Assembly: GCA_004352715.1 (NCBI GenBank)
Contig: SCFE01000004.1
Coordinates: forward strand, 2,768,522-2,832,521
Direction: 5' to 3'
Source: Hofstenia miamia
Taxonomy: Eukaryota > Xenacoelomorpha > Acoela
Length of the DNA stretch: 64,000 nt
Of the stretch, positions 47,761 through 59,058 are shown in pieces. Both the position numbers and the translations under genes were made by a program. Every line of letters starts with the position of its first letter. Position 1 is the stretch's first letter. The notes beneath the pieces are model-generated. The model searched no databases. It had not been told where the DNA came from and saw nothing but the letters and a program-made list of their open reading frames with translations.

Positions 47761-47884
47761 AAAAGCTGAATAACGTCGAATGATTATCAATTGAAATTAA
47801 TTGTAAAAAATTTAGTTAATGAACTTTAGTTTATTTTTGTAAAATGCAACTAAGATTTAATATTGGTCAAAATAAGAAACTTGN

Positions 47885-48410
47885 GAAAGAATCCAAAAAT
47901 CGAAGTTCTTCATAAATGGTTTTGGTGACATTATTTTTATCATTGTAGGTTGAAACTGGCACCATCAAACTAATTGAGAGGAAATTCTCTGAGGTGCATG
48001 GAATGCATGAAAGCTTCTCATTTTCTTTGAGTTTAAGGGACTTTAGCAGCAGATGCATGTCATACTTGCTAGCATTGTGTGCAAAAACAGGTGTGAATTT
48101 TGGTGTGTGATATAACATATTACAGTCATTGTGGGCAACACCACGTATTTTTCCGCTATAATGACAGTGGTCAATCACCCTTTCATCTGTTTGTTCAAAT
48201 GGTTTTGCACAGAAAACACAATGGGTAGCATTTGCCAGCATGGTGTATCATTGTTGAGGTGTTATTATTAATGTGCAATGTCTTTGCTTTGCTTGGAAAG
48301 ATTGATGTGCAATTTTACAAAGTTCATCCCAACCTTGTTCCATACAGCCCTCACCTGAAAAGATCTTAGAGGAAATCAGTTTATTTTCAGTGCTTGTGGC
48401 AATGCAACCT
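47885..48410 (-). pseudogene. pPolB partial copy 2 (EndoVII-like to ExoIII)
   Basis: It re-enters the gene at the CIATSTENKLISSKIF block, directly after the RGGMSG block of copy 1 at about 48410. It continues through the zinc motif CVFCAKPFEQ with DHCHYSGKIRGVAHNDCN, the ExoII block AHNASKYDMHLLL, and IYEELRFLDSF. Here the CGA codon that is a stop in the other copies is intact. A TGA replaces a cysteine codon near 48244. The copy ends at the N at 47884. Confidence 0.65.
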
Positions 48411-50666
48411 GACATGCCTCCTCTAATACTAGCCTCAATAAATTTCAGTTGGTCAACACCTGCTAGATAATCCAGTGAAACATCTGTAAAATTTAACATA
48501 GCATTCCAGCTAAAGTTGGACAGTGTAAAAAAATGAGCTGGGTCATTGTTATTTGTTGACATGCTTTCCAATCAAAATTCACGAATCACATCCAACAATA
48601 GTAAGGTATCTGCCATTAAATAATTATTATGAAATCTTTAAATGTTTGACAACTTCCATTGACCCATGCGTTTTCACATTCAAAATTCAGCTTCTCCTGT
48701 GTGAGTGGTATTTTTCTGGTTAATTGATTATACCAATGGTGCAATTCTGGCAGCTTTGTTTCATTAAATTTATCCAATGAGTCAAACCATTCATAAGGGA
48801 ATTGGCCCTTACCCGTCATAAATGCTGACGCCTTCTGTTCACCCATGCCTGCTTTTAAAAATTCATATTTGTCTGATCCAATATTTTTAGCCAGATTTGA
48901 TAAACTATCACTCATGAAGCAGAAAGAATCCAAAAATCAAAGCTCCTCATAAATGTTTTTGGTGACATTATTTTTATCATTGTAGGTTGAAACTGGCACC
49001 ATCAAACTAATTGATAGGAAATTCTCTGAGGTGCATGGAATGCATGAAAGCTTCTCATTTTCTTTGAGTCTAAGGGACTTTAGCAGCAGATGCATGTCAT
49101 ACTTGCTAGCATTGTGTGCAAAAACAGGTGTGAATTTTGGTGTGTGATATAACATATTACAGTCATTGTGGGCAACACCACGCACTCTTCCACTATAATG
49201 ACAGTGGTCAATCACCTGTTCATCCACTTGTTCAAATGGTTTTGCACAGAAAACACAATGGGTAGCATTTGCCAGCATGGTGTAGCATTGTTGAGGTGTT
49301 ATTATTAAAGTGTGATGTCTCTGCTTTGCTTGGAAAGATTGATGTGCAATTTTACGAAGTTCATCCCATCCTTGCTCCATACATTGTTCACCTGAAAAGA
49401 TCTTAGAGGAAATCAGTTCATTTTCAGTGCTTGTGGCAATGCAGATACCTGAGGGAGTTTGTTGCACATCCTGAACAGTATAGCTGACTGAAGGATCTGG
49501 TGTAACTGTGTGGATCTTCTGTGATATGCATTCTATGTCTAATGCAGCAATAATTGGTACAAAGTTCTTGGCTCCAAATGATTTAAATGAAATTTTCTCA
49601 CTAGGCTGAGGGAATGTAATAGTTGGTTCACTATTGCCACTACATTTCTTTTGGTGTTTCTCCAAATTTTCCATAGTCTGGAATCCGCAAAGGCATTTAG
49701 TGCAAAAGAAGCCAGTATCTCTACCCTTAAAAAATTTGATGCAGGCATTCATGTTAGTAATTGCCACATAATGACATTTTTCATCTTCTTCCAATAGCAG
49801 GAGGTTTGCTTTTTGTTGATGGCAGCTTGGAGAGATGTATGTAGGTACCAAAGATTTTTCATGGAGGCTGTACACATTCACTGTAATTTTGTTCATATCT
49901 TCAAACTTACAGATGTCATTGATTGACATGGGGAATGATAGACCATAAAACCTTAGAGTGGGTAAAAACCTGTTGAGGCGACAAATTTCATTACGATGTT
50001 TAATTTCAGGATGGAGACAGGCTAGAACTGCATACAAAAAGCATTTATTTGTTTGAGCAGTGCGAGGGTTTGCTAAGAAGTGGTTCTTCTTTAAATAGTC
50101 AGGAAGGGGGATGTAACTTCCAGCTCTTGTTGGGCGATACTTGGCAATGCGCAGACTCACTCTGTTGATATTTTTCAAAACCCAATTGGAGCCATTTGCT
50201 GCATAGATGGTAATGTAGTTGGCAATTCCATCTACCATTTTCAGAAAATCTGCTTGTCCCAAGCCACTGCTAAAAACAAACACTGGGGAGCTTGTCGGAT
50301 ACAATACCACACTTTTTGTTTCACCATTCTCTTCTTTTACCAACTCCACCTCACAGGAGAGATACACTTTAGAGGAGAAATGCTTGGCTATGTCATCCTG
50401 TATAATTTCATTAATTTGAGAGTAAACGCTGGAAAATATAGAATAAACATCAACAGATGTTAGTTGATTGCTCTGGTAGCAGGCAAAGCTACCACGACAT
50501 GCCTGTTCCACTTTGGTAAAAAGTGCATCTTTTATATTATCTCCAACACTGAAATTTGCATGGATATTCACATACTCATCAAATTTGTTTGCATTCATAA
50601 AGTAAATTTTGCATGAGGGGCATAAATATATTCCATCCTCTCCATGAACAGATTCAATGTGAGAGC
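48411..50666 (-). pseudogene. Protein-primed DNA polymerase B (pPolB), left copy 1
   Basis: The longest frame is 553 codons (50598-48940), closed by a TGA at 48937-48939; the same frame then continues to about 48625. Order: end of a C2H2-like zinc finger; a domain with SYIPLPDYLKKNHF and DICKFEDMNKITVNVY; a C-x2-C finger (CTKCLCGF); ExoI ALDIEC (49525-49545); an endonuclease-VII-like zinc motif with DHCHYSGRVRG (about 49165-49260); ExoII HNASKYD (about 49098-49117); and ExoIII FLDSFCFMSDSL. A frameshift near 48625 and another TGA near 48572 precede a DYLAGVDQLKFIEASIRGG block. Polintons use pPolB for protein-primed replication. The copy ends before the catalytic palm. Confidence 0.75.
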
Positions 50667-50667
50667 N

Positions 50668-51014
50668 GAGAAATGCTTGGCTATGTCATCCTGTATAATT
50701 TCATTAATTTGAGAGTAAATGCTGGAAAATATAGAATAAACATCAACAGATGTTAGTTGATTGCTCTGGTAGCAGGCAAAACTACCACGACAAGCTGTTT
50801 CCACTTTACTAAATGCCGTACTTGAGGTGGTATTTACAGCTTCAAAGTTGTGGGCAGTTAAGTGAGCTTCAAATAGTTGAATATTTGTAAAGTAAATTTT
50901 GCATGAGGGGCATAAATAAATTCCATCCTTTCCATGAACCGATTCAATGTGAGAGCGCATTGACAAGGGGGTTGGGCTAGTAAAACCACACTCATCACAA
51001 GAAAACGACTTCAT
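50668..51014 (-). pseudogene. pPolB N-terminal zinc-finger exon, diverged copy
   Basis: ATG at 51014 begins MKSFSCDECGFTSPTPLSM with two C2H2-like fingers (C-x2-C...H-x4-H, then CPSCKIYF...H-x3-H). A CRGSFACYQSNQLTS block follows up to the N at 50667. There the next piece repeats the finger region with differences (for example IQLFEAH against ANKFDEY), so two related copies abut. A TTTTAG acceptor precedes the ATG by a few codons (about 51028), fitting a second exon. Confidence 0.65.
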
Positions 51015-51471
51015 TGGAGGGGAAGGTCTAAAATCAATATAAGTACATGGAAATTCAAGTGTAATAAATTATATTTATTCTAGTGAAAATAAGCAATGAA
51101 AAGAAAATATGCTATTTTATAAATTGTAAAAATGTATTTTTAAGCACTAGTTGTACATAATAAAAAAATGAAATTTGATCATTTAATTCTAGTGAAAATA
51201 GTTAATTAAGCAATGAAAAGAAAATACGCTATTTTATAAAAGCAATAAAATAAATTGCAAATATGTATTTTTAAGAGTGAGTCATACATAATAAAAAAAT
51301 TTAATGAAACTAATTACTGAAAACTGATACATTGTAAATGAGTCGGATTGTGAAAAATCAATAACTAAAACTTTCTGATTGAATGAAAAACACATGATAG
51401 CAAGTACAAAATGTGTAATATATAATTAGAATAGTTTATATAACTAGATAAACTAAAAACAAAAAGCATAC

Positions 51472-51605
51472 CAGGGAGGAGCTGTACTATTATCACCATT
51501 CCCAGACTGTTGGGAGGAGGCACTATACGTATTGGCAGCCATCACGTCTGAATATTTATCAGCGAGGGTTTTTAACAAATCAGCGGGAGAAGAAGTAGCG
51601 TACAT
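51472..51605 (-). CDS. Putative first exon of the left pPolB gene
   Basis: ATG at 51605-51603 opens a short frame starting MYATSSPADLLKTLADKYSD and rich in Ser, Asn and Gly. It ends at a donor-like TG|GTATGC near 51471. The next acceptor (TTTTAG, about 51028) would join it to the zinc-finger exon. The join as I place it would create TGA from TG plus A, so either the donor differs, the frame has decayed, or the exon is non-coding. The promoter-like elements just upstream support a transcription start here. Confidence 0.45.
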
Positions 51606-51740
51606 TTTCTAAGCAGGAGAGAAGTTAGGCGAGTAATATCCACGAGAATCAAAAATGAAATGAAAATTGTATCACTCCCGCCTCATATTTAAAGAGTTAT
51701 GCCCCGCCCACACAATTAAAATGAAATTCTATTGGATATT
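51606..51740 (-). promoter_or_regulatory. Promoter-like region of the left pPolB gene
   Basis: On the - strand, upstream of the first-exon ATG, lie a CCAAT box (ATTGG on + at about 51730), a GC box (GCCCCGCCC on + at 51701-51709), a second GC-rich GGCGGGAG and an A/T-rich TTTAAATA (about 51686-51693). Their order CCAAT, GC box, TATA-like is that of a compact RNA polymerase II promoter. The right-hand polymerase copy lacks this segment. Confidence 0.5.
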
Positions 51741-51830
51741 GAGTGAGTAAATTTAACCAGAAAATTTCCATATATGGAAGTTAGAACAGATGATTGACAG
51801 AAACAGGTTGACACAAAACTATGAGTCACA

Positions 51831-52015
51831 AACAATTTCTGAATTATATACATGACAATAACATAAATTACGATTATTAGAAAAACATTTTAAGCGCAAA
51901 AATGCAAAACTAGATCTTAACAATGCTTAGGAACAATTTCTGAATTATATACATGACAATAATGTAAATTACAATTATTAGAAAAACATTTTAAGCATAA
52001 AAATGCAAATCACTG
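51831..52015 (+). repeat. Tandem duplication, period about 101 bp
   Basis: AACAATTTCTGAATTATATA starts at 51831 and again at 51932, each followed by the same roughly 80 bases with a few changes. Confidence 0.8.
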
Positions 52016-52650
52016 TTGAAATAACGCTGTCAATCAAATAAAAGTCAAAGAGCAAACACAAGTTAGTGACGATTTTTAACAATATAACAATACATGTTTC
52101 ATGTAGATTATATGTCAACGCATTTTATTAGAAAACCCATTGTATTTTATAATTCCAGTACTAAATTTTACGTGCTATTTGAAAAAGAAATAAATTGAGT
52201 TGTTTAAATGAGTTAATGCCACATCATATAATCAGTTTGCACAAAATGCGCGAATAAATTGTTTTAGTATTTACACGGTACTCAAAAATATGTTTTGTGA
52301 AAATAATATATTGAATGAACAGGATACTCATATTCGAGAATATTGTGATAACAATGCTTAAAAACATTTATATAAAATCATTCTCAAAGTAAAATACTGG
52401 AAATTACATAATGCTTAACATGCTTGAAAGCATGAATGAATAATGGCGCGGGTTACTAAATATAATAAATTAATATGATACTGTATAGAATCAGTTGCAT
52501 AAATGTGTGAATAAAATTATTTTAGCATTTACACAATACTCGAAAATACGCATTATGAAAATAATATATTGAATTCATTCACTCATAAGTTTTCTAATTG
52601 TGCAGTTTACCCATTTTTCATTGTTCAAAGACATAAAGAGTCGGCACATA

Positions 52651-52930
52651 TTATTTGAAGTGCGATGGAACGCATGAAAACTAAATTGTTCAAGAAAAAA
52701 GCTAAAATTAATATTCAATAATTGTTTGCTAGATGTAGAAATAATGAAAAAATAAGTATAAAATGGCGTTTATTCTTTTCAAAGTAGTTAATTATTTGAA
52801 GTGTGATGGAACGCATGAAAACTAAATTGTTCAAAAAAGCTAAAATTAATATTTGATAATTGTTTGCTAGATGTAGAAATAATGAAAAAACAAGTACGAA
52901 ATGGCGTTTATTCTTTTCAAAAAGTTAATT
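52651..52930 (+). repeat. Tandem duplication, period 141 bp
   Basis: TTATTTGAAGTG(C/T)GATGGAA starts at 52651 and at 52792. Both copies run through CTAAATTGTTCAA and TTGTTTGCTAGATG to GGCGTTTATTC. Confidence 0.85.
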
Positions 52931-53150
52931 ATTTACAAAATCGTAATATGATATGTCTTCATTCACCCTGCATAAATACCAAAGTGTTTGTAATTCTCAC
53001 AAATTACATCTCCATAGCACATTTGGTAGAAAATAGTAGAATCCATTCTCGAGTTTAACTTTTATTACACTTCCGAATTTTGTTTTAACTGTACCACACA
53101 CACTTTTTGAAAAAACAAAGAATAATTGAGCGAGTTACAAACAATAGTCT

Positions 53151-54240
53151 GGGAATTAATTAATACAACGCTGCATAGAATCAGTTTGCATGAATACTTT
53201 GTTTAGGTTATGTGCAATAATAGAAAAACATGTATTATGGAAGAAAAATTATTGAATGAAAGGATATTATAATGATGCCTAAAAACATTTACAAAAAATC
53301 ATTAATGATTAAAATGCTGAAATTTGTATAATGCTTAATACTCTTTGAAAAACGAATGAATAATTGTATAGGCTACTAACAATAGTCAGTGAATTAATTA
53401 ATATGGTGTCATGTAGAATTGCTTTGCATGAATACATTTGTTTTAGGCTATGCATAATAATAGAAAAAGCACGCATTATGGAAATGTTCTTGAATAAGAC
53501 GGATATTCATACGCAAAATAATGTTATAACAATGCCTAAAAGCATTTACAAAAATCATTAACAATTAAAATGCTGAAATTCATACAATGCCTTAACACGT
53601 TTTGGAAAAATGCACGAATAATTGAACAATAGCCTGGGAATTAATACAGTGTCATATAGAATTAATACTTTTTGTTTTTAGATCATGCGTAATAATAGAA
53701 GAACATGCATTATGGAAATTTTGTTAAAAACGACATCCAATATCAAAACAATGTAATAACAACAGTTAAAAACATTTACAGAAAACTTTTAACAACAAAA
53801 AAACACTGAAATTTGCTCAATGCTTTAATACGTTTTGAAAGCAAACAGATAATTGAGTGAGTTACTAACATGAACCTAGGAATTAATTAATGCAATGTCA
53901 TAGAGAACTGCTTTGCATAGATACATTTGTTTTTTAGGGTGTGCGTAATAATAGAACATATATTATAGAAATATTGCTGAACAAAATGAGCTCCAATATC
54001 AAATAATGTTATAACACTTAAAAATATATACAGAAAGTCATTCACAAAGTAAAAACCTGAAATTTGCAGAATGCTTTACAACATTTTTGAAAAAGCAAGT
54101 CAGTTATTAACAACACCTCGAAAAATTATTTAATACATTGTCATAGAATCGTTTTCCACGAATACCTCTTTGTTTTTTAGGTTGTGGGTAATAATAGAAG
54201 CAACAAATTTAAAGAACATTCATTGTTTCACTTTAAAGAA
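53151..54240 (+). repeat. Satellite array, unit about 243 bp
   Basis: A GGAATTAATTAAT-type landmark recurs at about 53151, 53390, 53636, 53879 and 54124 (spacing 238-246). Each is followed by a TAGAATC/TTTGCATGAATAC word, a GTAATAATAGAA word, an AAAACATTTACA word and TGAAATTTG. More diverged copies seem to lie at 52200-52640. Inverted copies occur in the right arm. Confidence 0.8.
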
Positions 54241-54435
54241 TTTTCGAGGAAGAAACCACTGTAAATAAACCGCTGTGAATAAATAAGGCGTTACTACGCA
54301 TATAGTATTTGGGGAATACGTCAAACATATTTAACAAAGAAGTGTTGATCAATTTTTGCTATTACAAAATAATTCAATTTCAGGTTACATCAACTTGAGC
54401 ATAAAGTGATATGACTCATATTAGCATGACATTAA

Positions 54436-55640
54436 ATTAACAAATAATGATTTCAAGAAACATTCATTGTTACATAAAGACTAACACATATAATTAGTTT
54501 GTTGGTAATGTGGAAAAATGTTTTGAAGCATTACACACTCGAAAAAATGCGCTATAAAATAAATGTTGAGAGGATGCGATATTTACAATCACAGTCGCGC
54601 AAGTAGCAAAAAAATGATTTCATGAAACAACCATTTACAGAAAAACATTCTCGAATAAAAACGGTGAAATCTGTATGACATTTAAGACCTTTTGAAAAAT
54701 ATATAATAAAATGTCTTGGACATTTATGGATAGGCATTTATGAACATTTTCAGAAATAGTGTAAAAATACATTGAAATAACATTGTATAAATAAAAATCA
54801 AATCTAGTAGTGGTTTAAAGAATTTTAAGTTAAACACTTAAGAGCCAAAGAAAGCATATTTATTGTTCAACAATATTTTACAACCATTCTTGAACAAATT
54901 ATATTGATTGAAATATAAAATATAGAATGCAACAAACTGCTACAAGCACTAAACAAATTTTCTTGGAGAAATAAATTTAAAAGTGAATGACATTCTCCAT
55001 CATAAAGTTTAACAAGCAGATTTAATTCGAAAATGCTAATCACTACGTCAATGTAATATGAGCGATTGCAGATAAATGCTAGCAAATTTCTTAGTGAAAT
55101 ACATTCTTAACATTTCTGAATGCGAAATATTATTACGAAGAATGATATACATGTATAATTATAATAAAGAAACATTAATAAAGATAATTGCTTACTATAG
55201 TTAAACAAAGCAAATTCAATTCAAGTAATTAGAACAAAGGAATGAATGTCAGCCAATCAAATTTGAATTAAAGAAGGTTGGTTGATGCATTATCTTATGA
55301 CCGTAAAAAATAATCTTACAAGAGTCATAAATGTTTGAAATTTACTTAATTGGGAATTTTTTAAAAGACATCTAGTTAAATATTAGTAATATAGGATAGA
55401 CATTTAAATAACATTTCAGTTCTTCTCCACATTGTAATTTTTAAAGATTAATTTCAATCAATTACTTAAACTCCAATAAATATTACGTGCATGAAATAGT
55501 GATAAAGGGACATTTCAAGAATTTGAAAAATTGAAATACATGAAAACTGAGATATAAGTGTTTACTATTACTCTGATAAATAATTCAACAATTTGACATT
55601 ATAATAAGGTTTTTCCATATTTTACTACCACCACTTATAT
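54436..55640. other. AT-rich interval inside the inverted-repeat region
   Basis: No gene recognised. Short - strand frames (54552-54737 and 54867-55085) look like chance. No clear partner was found on the right side, where the gap 59059-60058 lies. Confidence 0.5.
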
Positions 55641-56515
55641 ACATTGTTGTAATATTTCTCTTTCCATCGTACCCGTTTTATTTTAACGTGATCTTTATGT
55701 GTTAATGTCTTATTCGCCTATGTCCATTGATGTAATATTTCAATTTTACCAAATGCACTTTTGTTTAAAGCGATTTTTATATTTTAATAGTTTATTTGCC
55801 TATATATGTGATGTAATATTTTTATTTTAACCAAACACGCTTTTGTGTTAAAACGATTTTTATGTTAATGGTTTATTTTATTCGCCTATATACGTGATGT
55901 AATATTTCTATTTTCACCAAACACGTTTTTGTTTTAAAACGATTTTTATATGTTAATAGTTTATTCGCCTATATACGTGATGTAATATTTCTATTTTCAC
56001 CAAACACGCTTTTGTGTTAAAGCAATTTTTATGTTAATGGTTTATTTTATTCGCCCATATACGTTGATGTAATATTTCTATTTTCACCAAACATGCTTTT
56101 GTTTTAAAATGAATTTTATATGTTAATAGTGTATTCGCCTATATATGTTGATGTAATATTTCTATTTTCACCAAACACGCTTTTGTGTTAAAAAGATTTT
56201 TATATGTTAATGGTTTATTTTATTTGTGCATATACGTTGAAGTAATATTTCTATTTTACCAAACACGCTTTTGTTTTAAAACGATTTTTATGTTAATGGT
56301 TTATTTTATTCGCCCATATACATTGATGTAATATTTCTATTTTCACCAAACATGCTTTTGTTTTCAAACAAATTTTATGTTAATAGTTTATTCGCCTATA
56401 TATGTTGATGTAATATTTCTATTTTCACCAAACACGCTTTTGTTTTAAACGATTTTTATGTTAATGATTTATTTTATTCGCCTATATATGTGATGTAATA
56501 TTTCTAACCTGCTTC
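55640..56515 (+). repeat. Minisatellite, unit about 85 bp, 11 copies
   Basis: A GATGTAATATTT landmark recurs at about 55644, 55729, 55809, 55895, 55979, 56065, 56150, 56239, 56324, 56407 and 56491. Units share CACCAAACACGCTTTTGT and TTCGCCTATATA words. Two variants, one with GGTTTATTTTATTCGCC and one with AGTTTATTCGCC, mostly alternate, giving a dimer period near 170 bp. Confidence 0.85.
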
Positions 56516-57058
56516 CAATATTGACCCTGGACCTCCTCCAAAAAAGATCATCATCATCCCACAACAATGAAAGCTGCATTTACTTGGTGAATAACAAATA
56601 AAAGAGACTTGTACTTAGTTTTCCTATAAAACTATTACTTACATTTGTTTTAGATAAACTCATTTAACTGGATTTTGTGATGCTTTTGTAAATAAATTTT
56701 GTCTTGTGGTTTCACTTCTATTTCTGAACAAGTATTTTTTAAATTGATATATTTAAAGAGTTTATTTAAATTGCACTCATTTCTTCTTTACGCTTTGCAG
56801 GAGATGGTTGGTCTAAAATACACTATCTACAAAGATATATGTATTTATTTTCACTAGTATATGTATTTATTTTCACTATATTGCACTTTTACTCTATTTA
56901 GGTAATGTTGGTGGGATGGCCTCAATTTAGGAAGAAATTGAAGATCCATTGAACATTGCACAACTCTGCTTACAATCCCTCAACATACACTCACTGATTA
57001 TCAGGCATAATTTTTATTTTATTACTAACTTACTATATGTTTAGGTCCGTGGTAACAA
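56516..57058 (+). other. Possible coding scraps next to a gap
   Basis: A proline-rich frame (ASNIDPGPPPKKIIIIPQQ, about 56514-56573) ends in TGA, with an ATAAA word shortly after. Acceptor-like TTTGCAG and ATTTAG sites at about 56801 and 56901 precede short frames, one with EEIEDPLNIAQLCLQSLN after an in-frame stop. These may be exons of a gene extending into the gap. I cannot name it. The 20-bp ATATGTATTTATTTTCACTA is duplicated at about 56838. Confidence 0.25.
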
Positions 57059-58058
57059 NNNNNNNNNNNNNNNNNNNNNNNNNNNNNNNNNNNNNNNNNN
57101 NNNNNNNNNNNNNNNNNNNNNNNNNNNNNNNNNNNNNNNNNNNNNNNNNNNNNNNNNNNNNNNNNNNNNNNNNNNNNNNNNNNNNNNNNNNNNNNNNNNN
57201 NNNNNNNNNNNNNNNNNNNNNNNNNNNNNNNNNNNNNNNNNNNNNNNNNNNNNNNNNNNNNNNNNNNNNNNNNNNNNNNNNNNNNNNNNNNNNNNNNNNN
57301 NNNNNNNNNNNNNNNNNNNNNNNNNNNNNNNNNNNNNNNNNNNNNNNNNNNNNNNNNNNNNNNNNNNNNNNNNNNNNNNNNNNNNNNNNNNNNNNNNNNN
57401 NNNNNNNNNNNNNNNNNNNNNNNNNNNNNNNNNNNNNNNNNNNNNNNNNNNNNNNNNNNNNNNNNNNNNNNNNNNNNNNNNNNNNNNNNNNNNNNNNNNN
57501 NNNNNNNNNNNNNNNNNNNNNNNNNNNNNNNNNNNNNNNNNNNNNNNNNNNNNNNNNNNNNNNNNNNNNNNNNNNNNNNNNNNNNNNNNNNNNNNNNNNN
57601 NNNNNNNNNNNNNNNNNNNNNNNNNNNNNNNNNNNNNNNNNNNNNNNNNNNNNNNNNNNNNNNNNNNNNNNNNNNNNNNNNNNNNNNNNNNNNNNNNNNN
57701 NNNNNNNNNNNNNNNNNNNNNNNNNNNNNNNNNNNNNNNNNNNNNNNNNNNNNNNNNNNNNNNNNNNNNNNNNNNNNNNNNNNNNNNNNNNNNNNNNNNN
57801 NNNNNNNNNNNNNNNNNNNNNNNNNNNNNNNNNNNNNNNNNNNNNNNNNNNNNNNNNNNNNNNNNNNNNNNNNNNNNNNNNNNNNNNNNNNNNNNNNNNN
57901 NNNNNNNNNNNNNNNNNNNNNNNNNNNNNNNNNNNNNNNNNNNNNNNNNNNNNNNNNNNNNNNNNNNNNNNNNNNNNNNNNNNNNNNNNNNNNNNNNNNN
58001 NNNNNNNNNNNNNNNNNNNNNNNNNNNNNNNNNNNNNNNNNNNNNNNNNNNNNNNNNN
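57059..58058. other. Assembly gap (1000 N)
   Basis: A run of exactly 1000 N near the centre of the inverted-repeat region. Confidence 0.99.
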
Positions 58059-58180
58059 TTAATAGGTGTTGGTGATGGAATTGCTTCTTGTGTTAGGGGA
58101 TTGTAGGTTTGACGTGGACTGGTGAATAACTCATTGATAAGATTGCCAAGAGATCTGTTTGTTGATGCTTCAATAGACAT
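58059..58180 (-). CDS. N-terminus of an unidentified protein running into the gap
   Basis: ATG at 58180-58178 opens 40 codons up to the gap: MSIEASTNRSLGNLINELF, then a proline/threonine-rich stretch ending PSPTPI. G+C and CpG content are higher than in the AT-rich DNA upstream, which suggests real coding sequence. It matches no family I know. The position between two polymerase genes makes an element-encoded protein possible, but that is inference. Confidence 0.4.
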
Positions 58181-58239
58181 TGCGCTTGTATGCTGAGTTT
58201 TTAGAGGAGTGATTTCACAACAAGGAAAAATAATTAATT

Positions 58240-59058
58240 TATAAACATAGAGTTTTTGTGATTGGCTAATTTCACTCTTTTAAAAAAATGTCTATATATG
58301 GTGATATTTAATATTAGTAATACCCTTTTTATTACATAACCAAAATAAAGTGATTTAGAACTCAAATTCTTTGAAAAAGTCTTACTTTCAATTAATACAA
58401 CATATTTATTGTATTCACGCATTTTACATTTTTTAACTAACAACCAAGTGAGAAACTATTAATTATGTGCTGAATCTCGTTTTATTGGGAAATACATTAT
58501 TGATTTGTATGCGTTTTTACAAAATTTCTTGGCAGTTTTCTAGATTTCAAATTTTCGTGAAACGTTGTTAATGATTAATACAAGATATTTAACATGAAGA
58601 TTCATCCGTCTTTACATGTAACCGTGTAGTCAACATTTCATATCAGAGTACTTGAACTATGTGTTTTACAATAGCATTCACTACTATTAATTTTAGCAGA
58701 CAGCTATGGAATCAGTGAAGTGTTTTGCCCTTTTGTTCAAGTTTACATGATATAAACAGTTCTTTTCAACAAAGTAGGTAGAGTTTAAACCATGTTTTGA
58801 GCCGATTTAAGTTGGTTTCACTTTCAAAAAAGACTTATTTATCATTATTTAGCATTAAAGAATGATACAAATTGGTGAAAGATTGAAGGCAATACGTTTT
58901 TGGTTTCAAAAACATCTACACACAAAATAACAAGGCATGTTGACATATAATTGCTTGATAAGCTATGCATATTATAATTATATTTCACATTTAATGGAGT
59001 ACGTTATTAAAATTTCCATTTTAATCTAAATTATACACATTGATTTTCACTATATTTA
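58240..59058. other. AT-rich interval without recognisable genes
   Basis: Nothing recognised between the unidentified N-terminus and the next gap. Confidence 0.5.

Larger units (their letters stand above)
47220..51605 (-). mobile_element. Polinton/Maverick-type polymerase region, rearranged
   Basis: The - strand carries a protein-primed type-B DNA polymerase gene in overlapping partial copies, with a putative first exon at its 5' end (51472-51605). No integrase, ATPase, protease or capsid gene of a Polinton was recognised next to it. The polymerase palm motifs after the RGG block are also absent, so this is a fragment cluster. Single N joins at 47884 and 50667 coincide with breaks in continuity. 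Confidence 0.65.
51029..54435 (+). repeat. Left arm of large inverted repeat
   Basis: Many segments are found inverted at 60059-62690: about 51048-51083 with about 62640-62675, about 52200-52320 with about 62050-62185, about 53803-53843 with about 60470-60511, and about 54355-54432 with about 60059-60136. The inverted relation continues outward into the polymerase genes on both sides. The arm is about 3.4 kb here against about 2.6 kb on the right, mainly because 51395-52060 has no partner. Confidence 0.8.
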
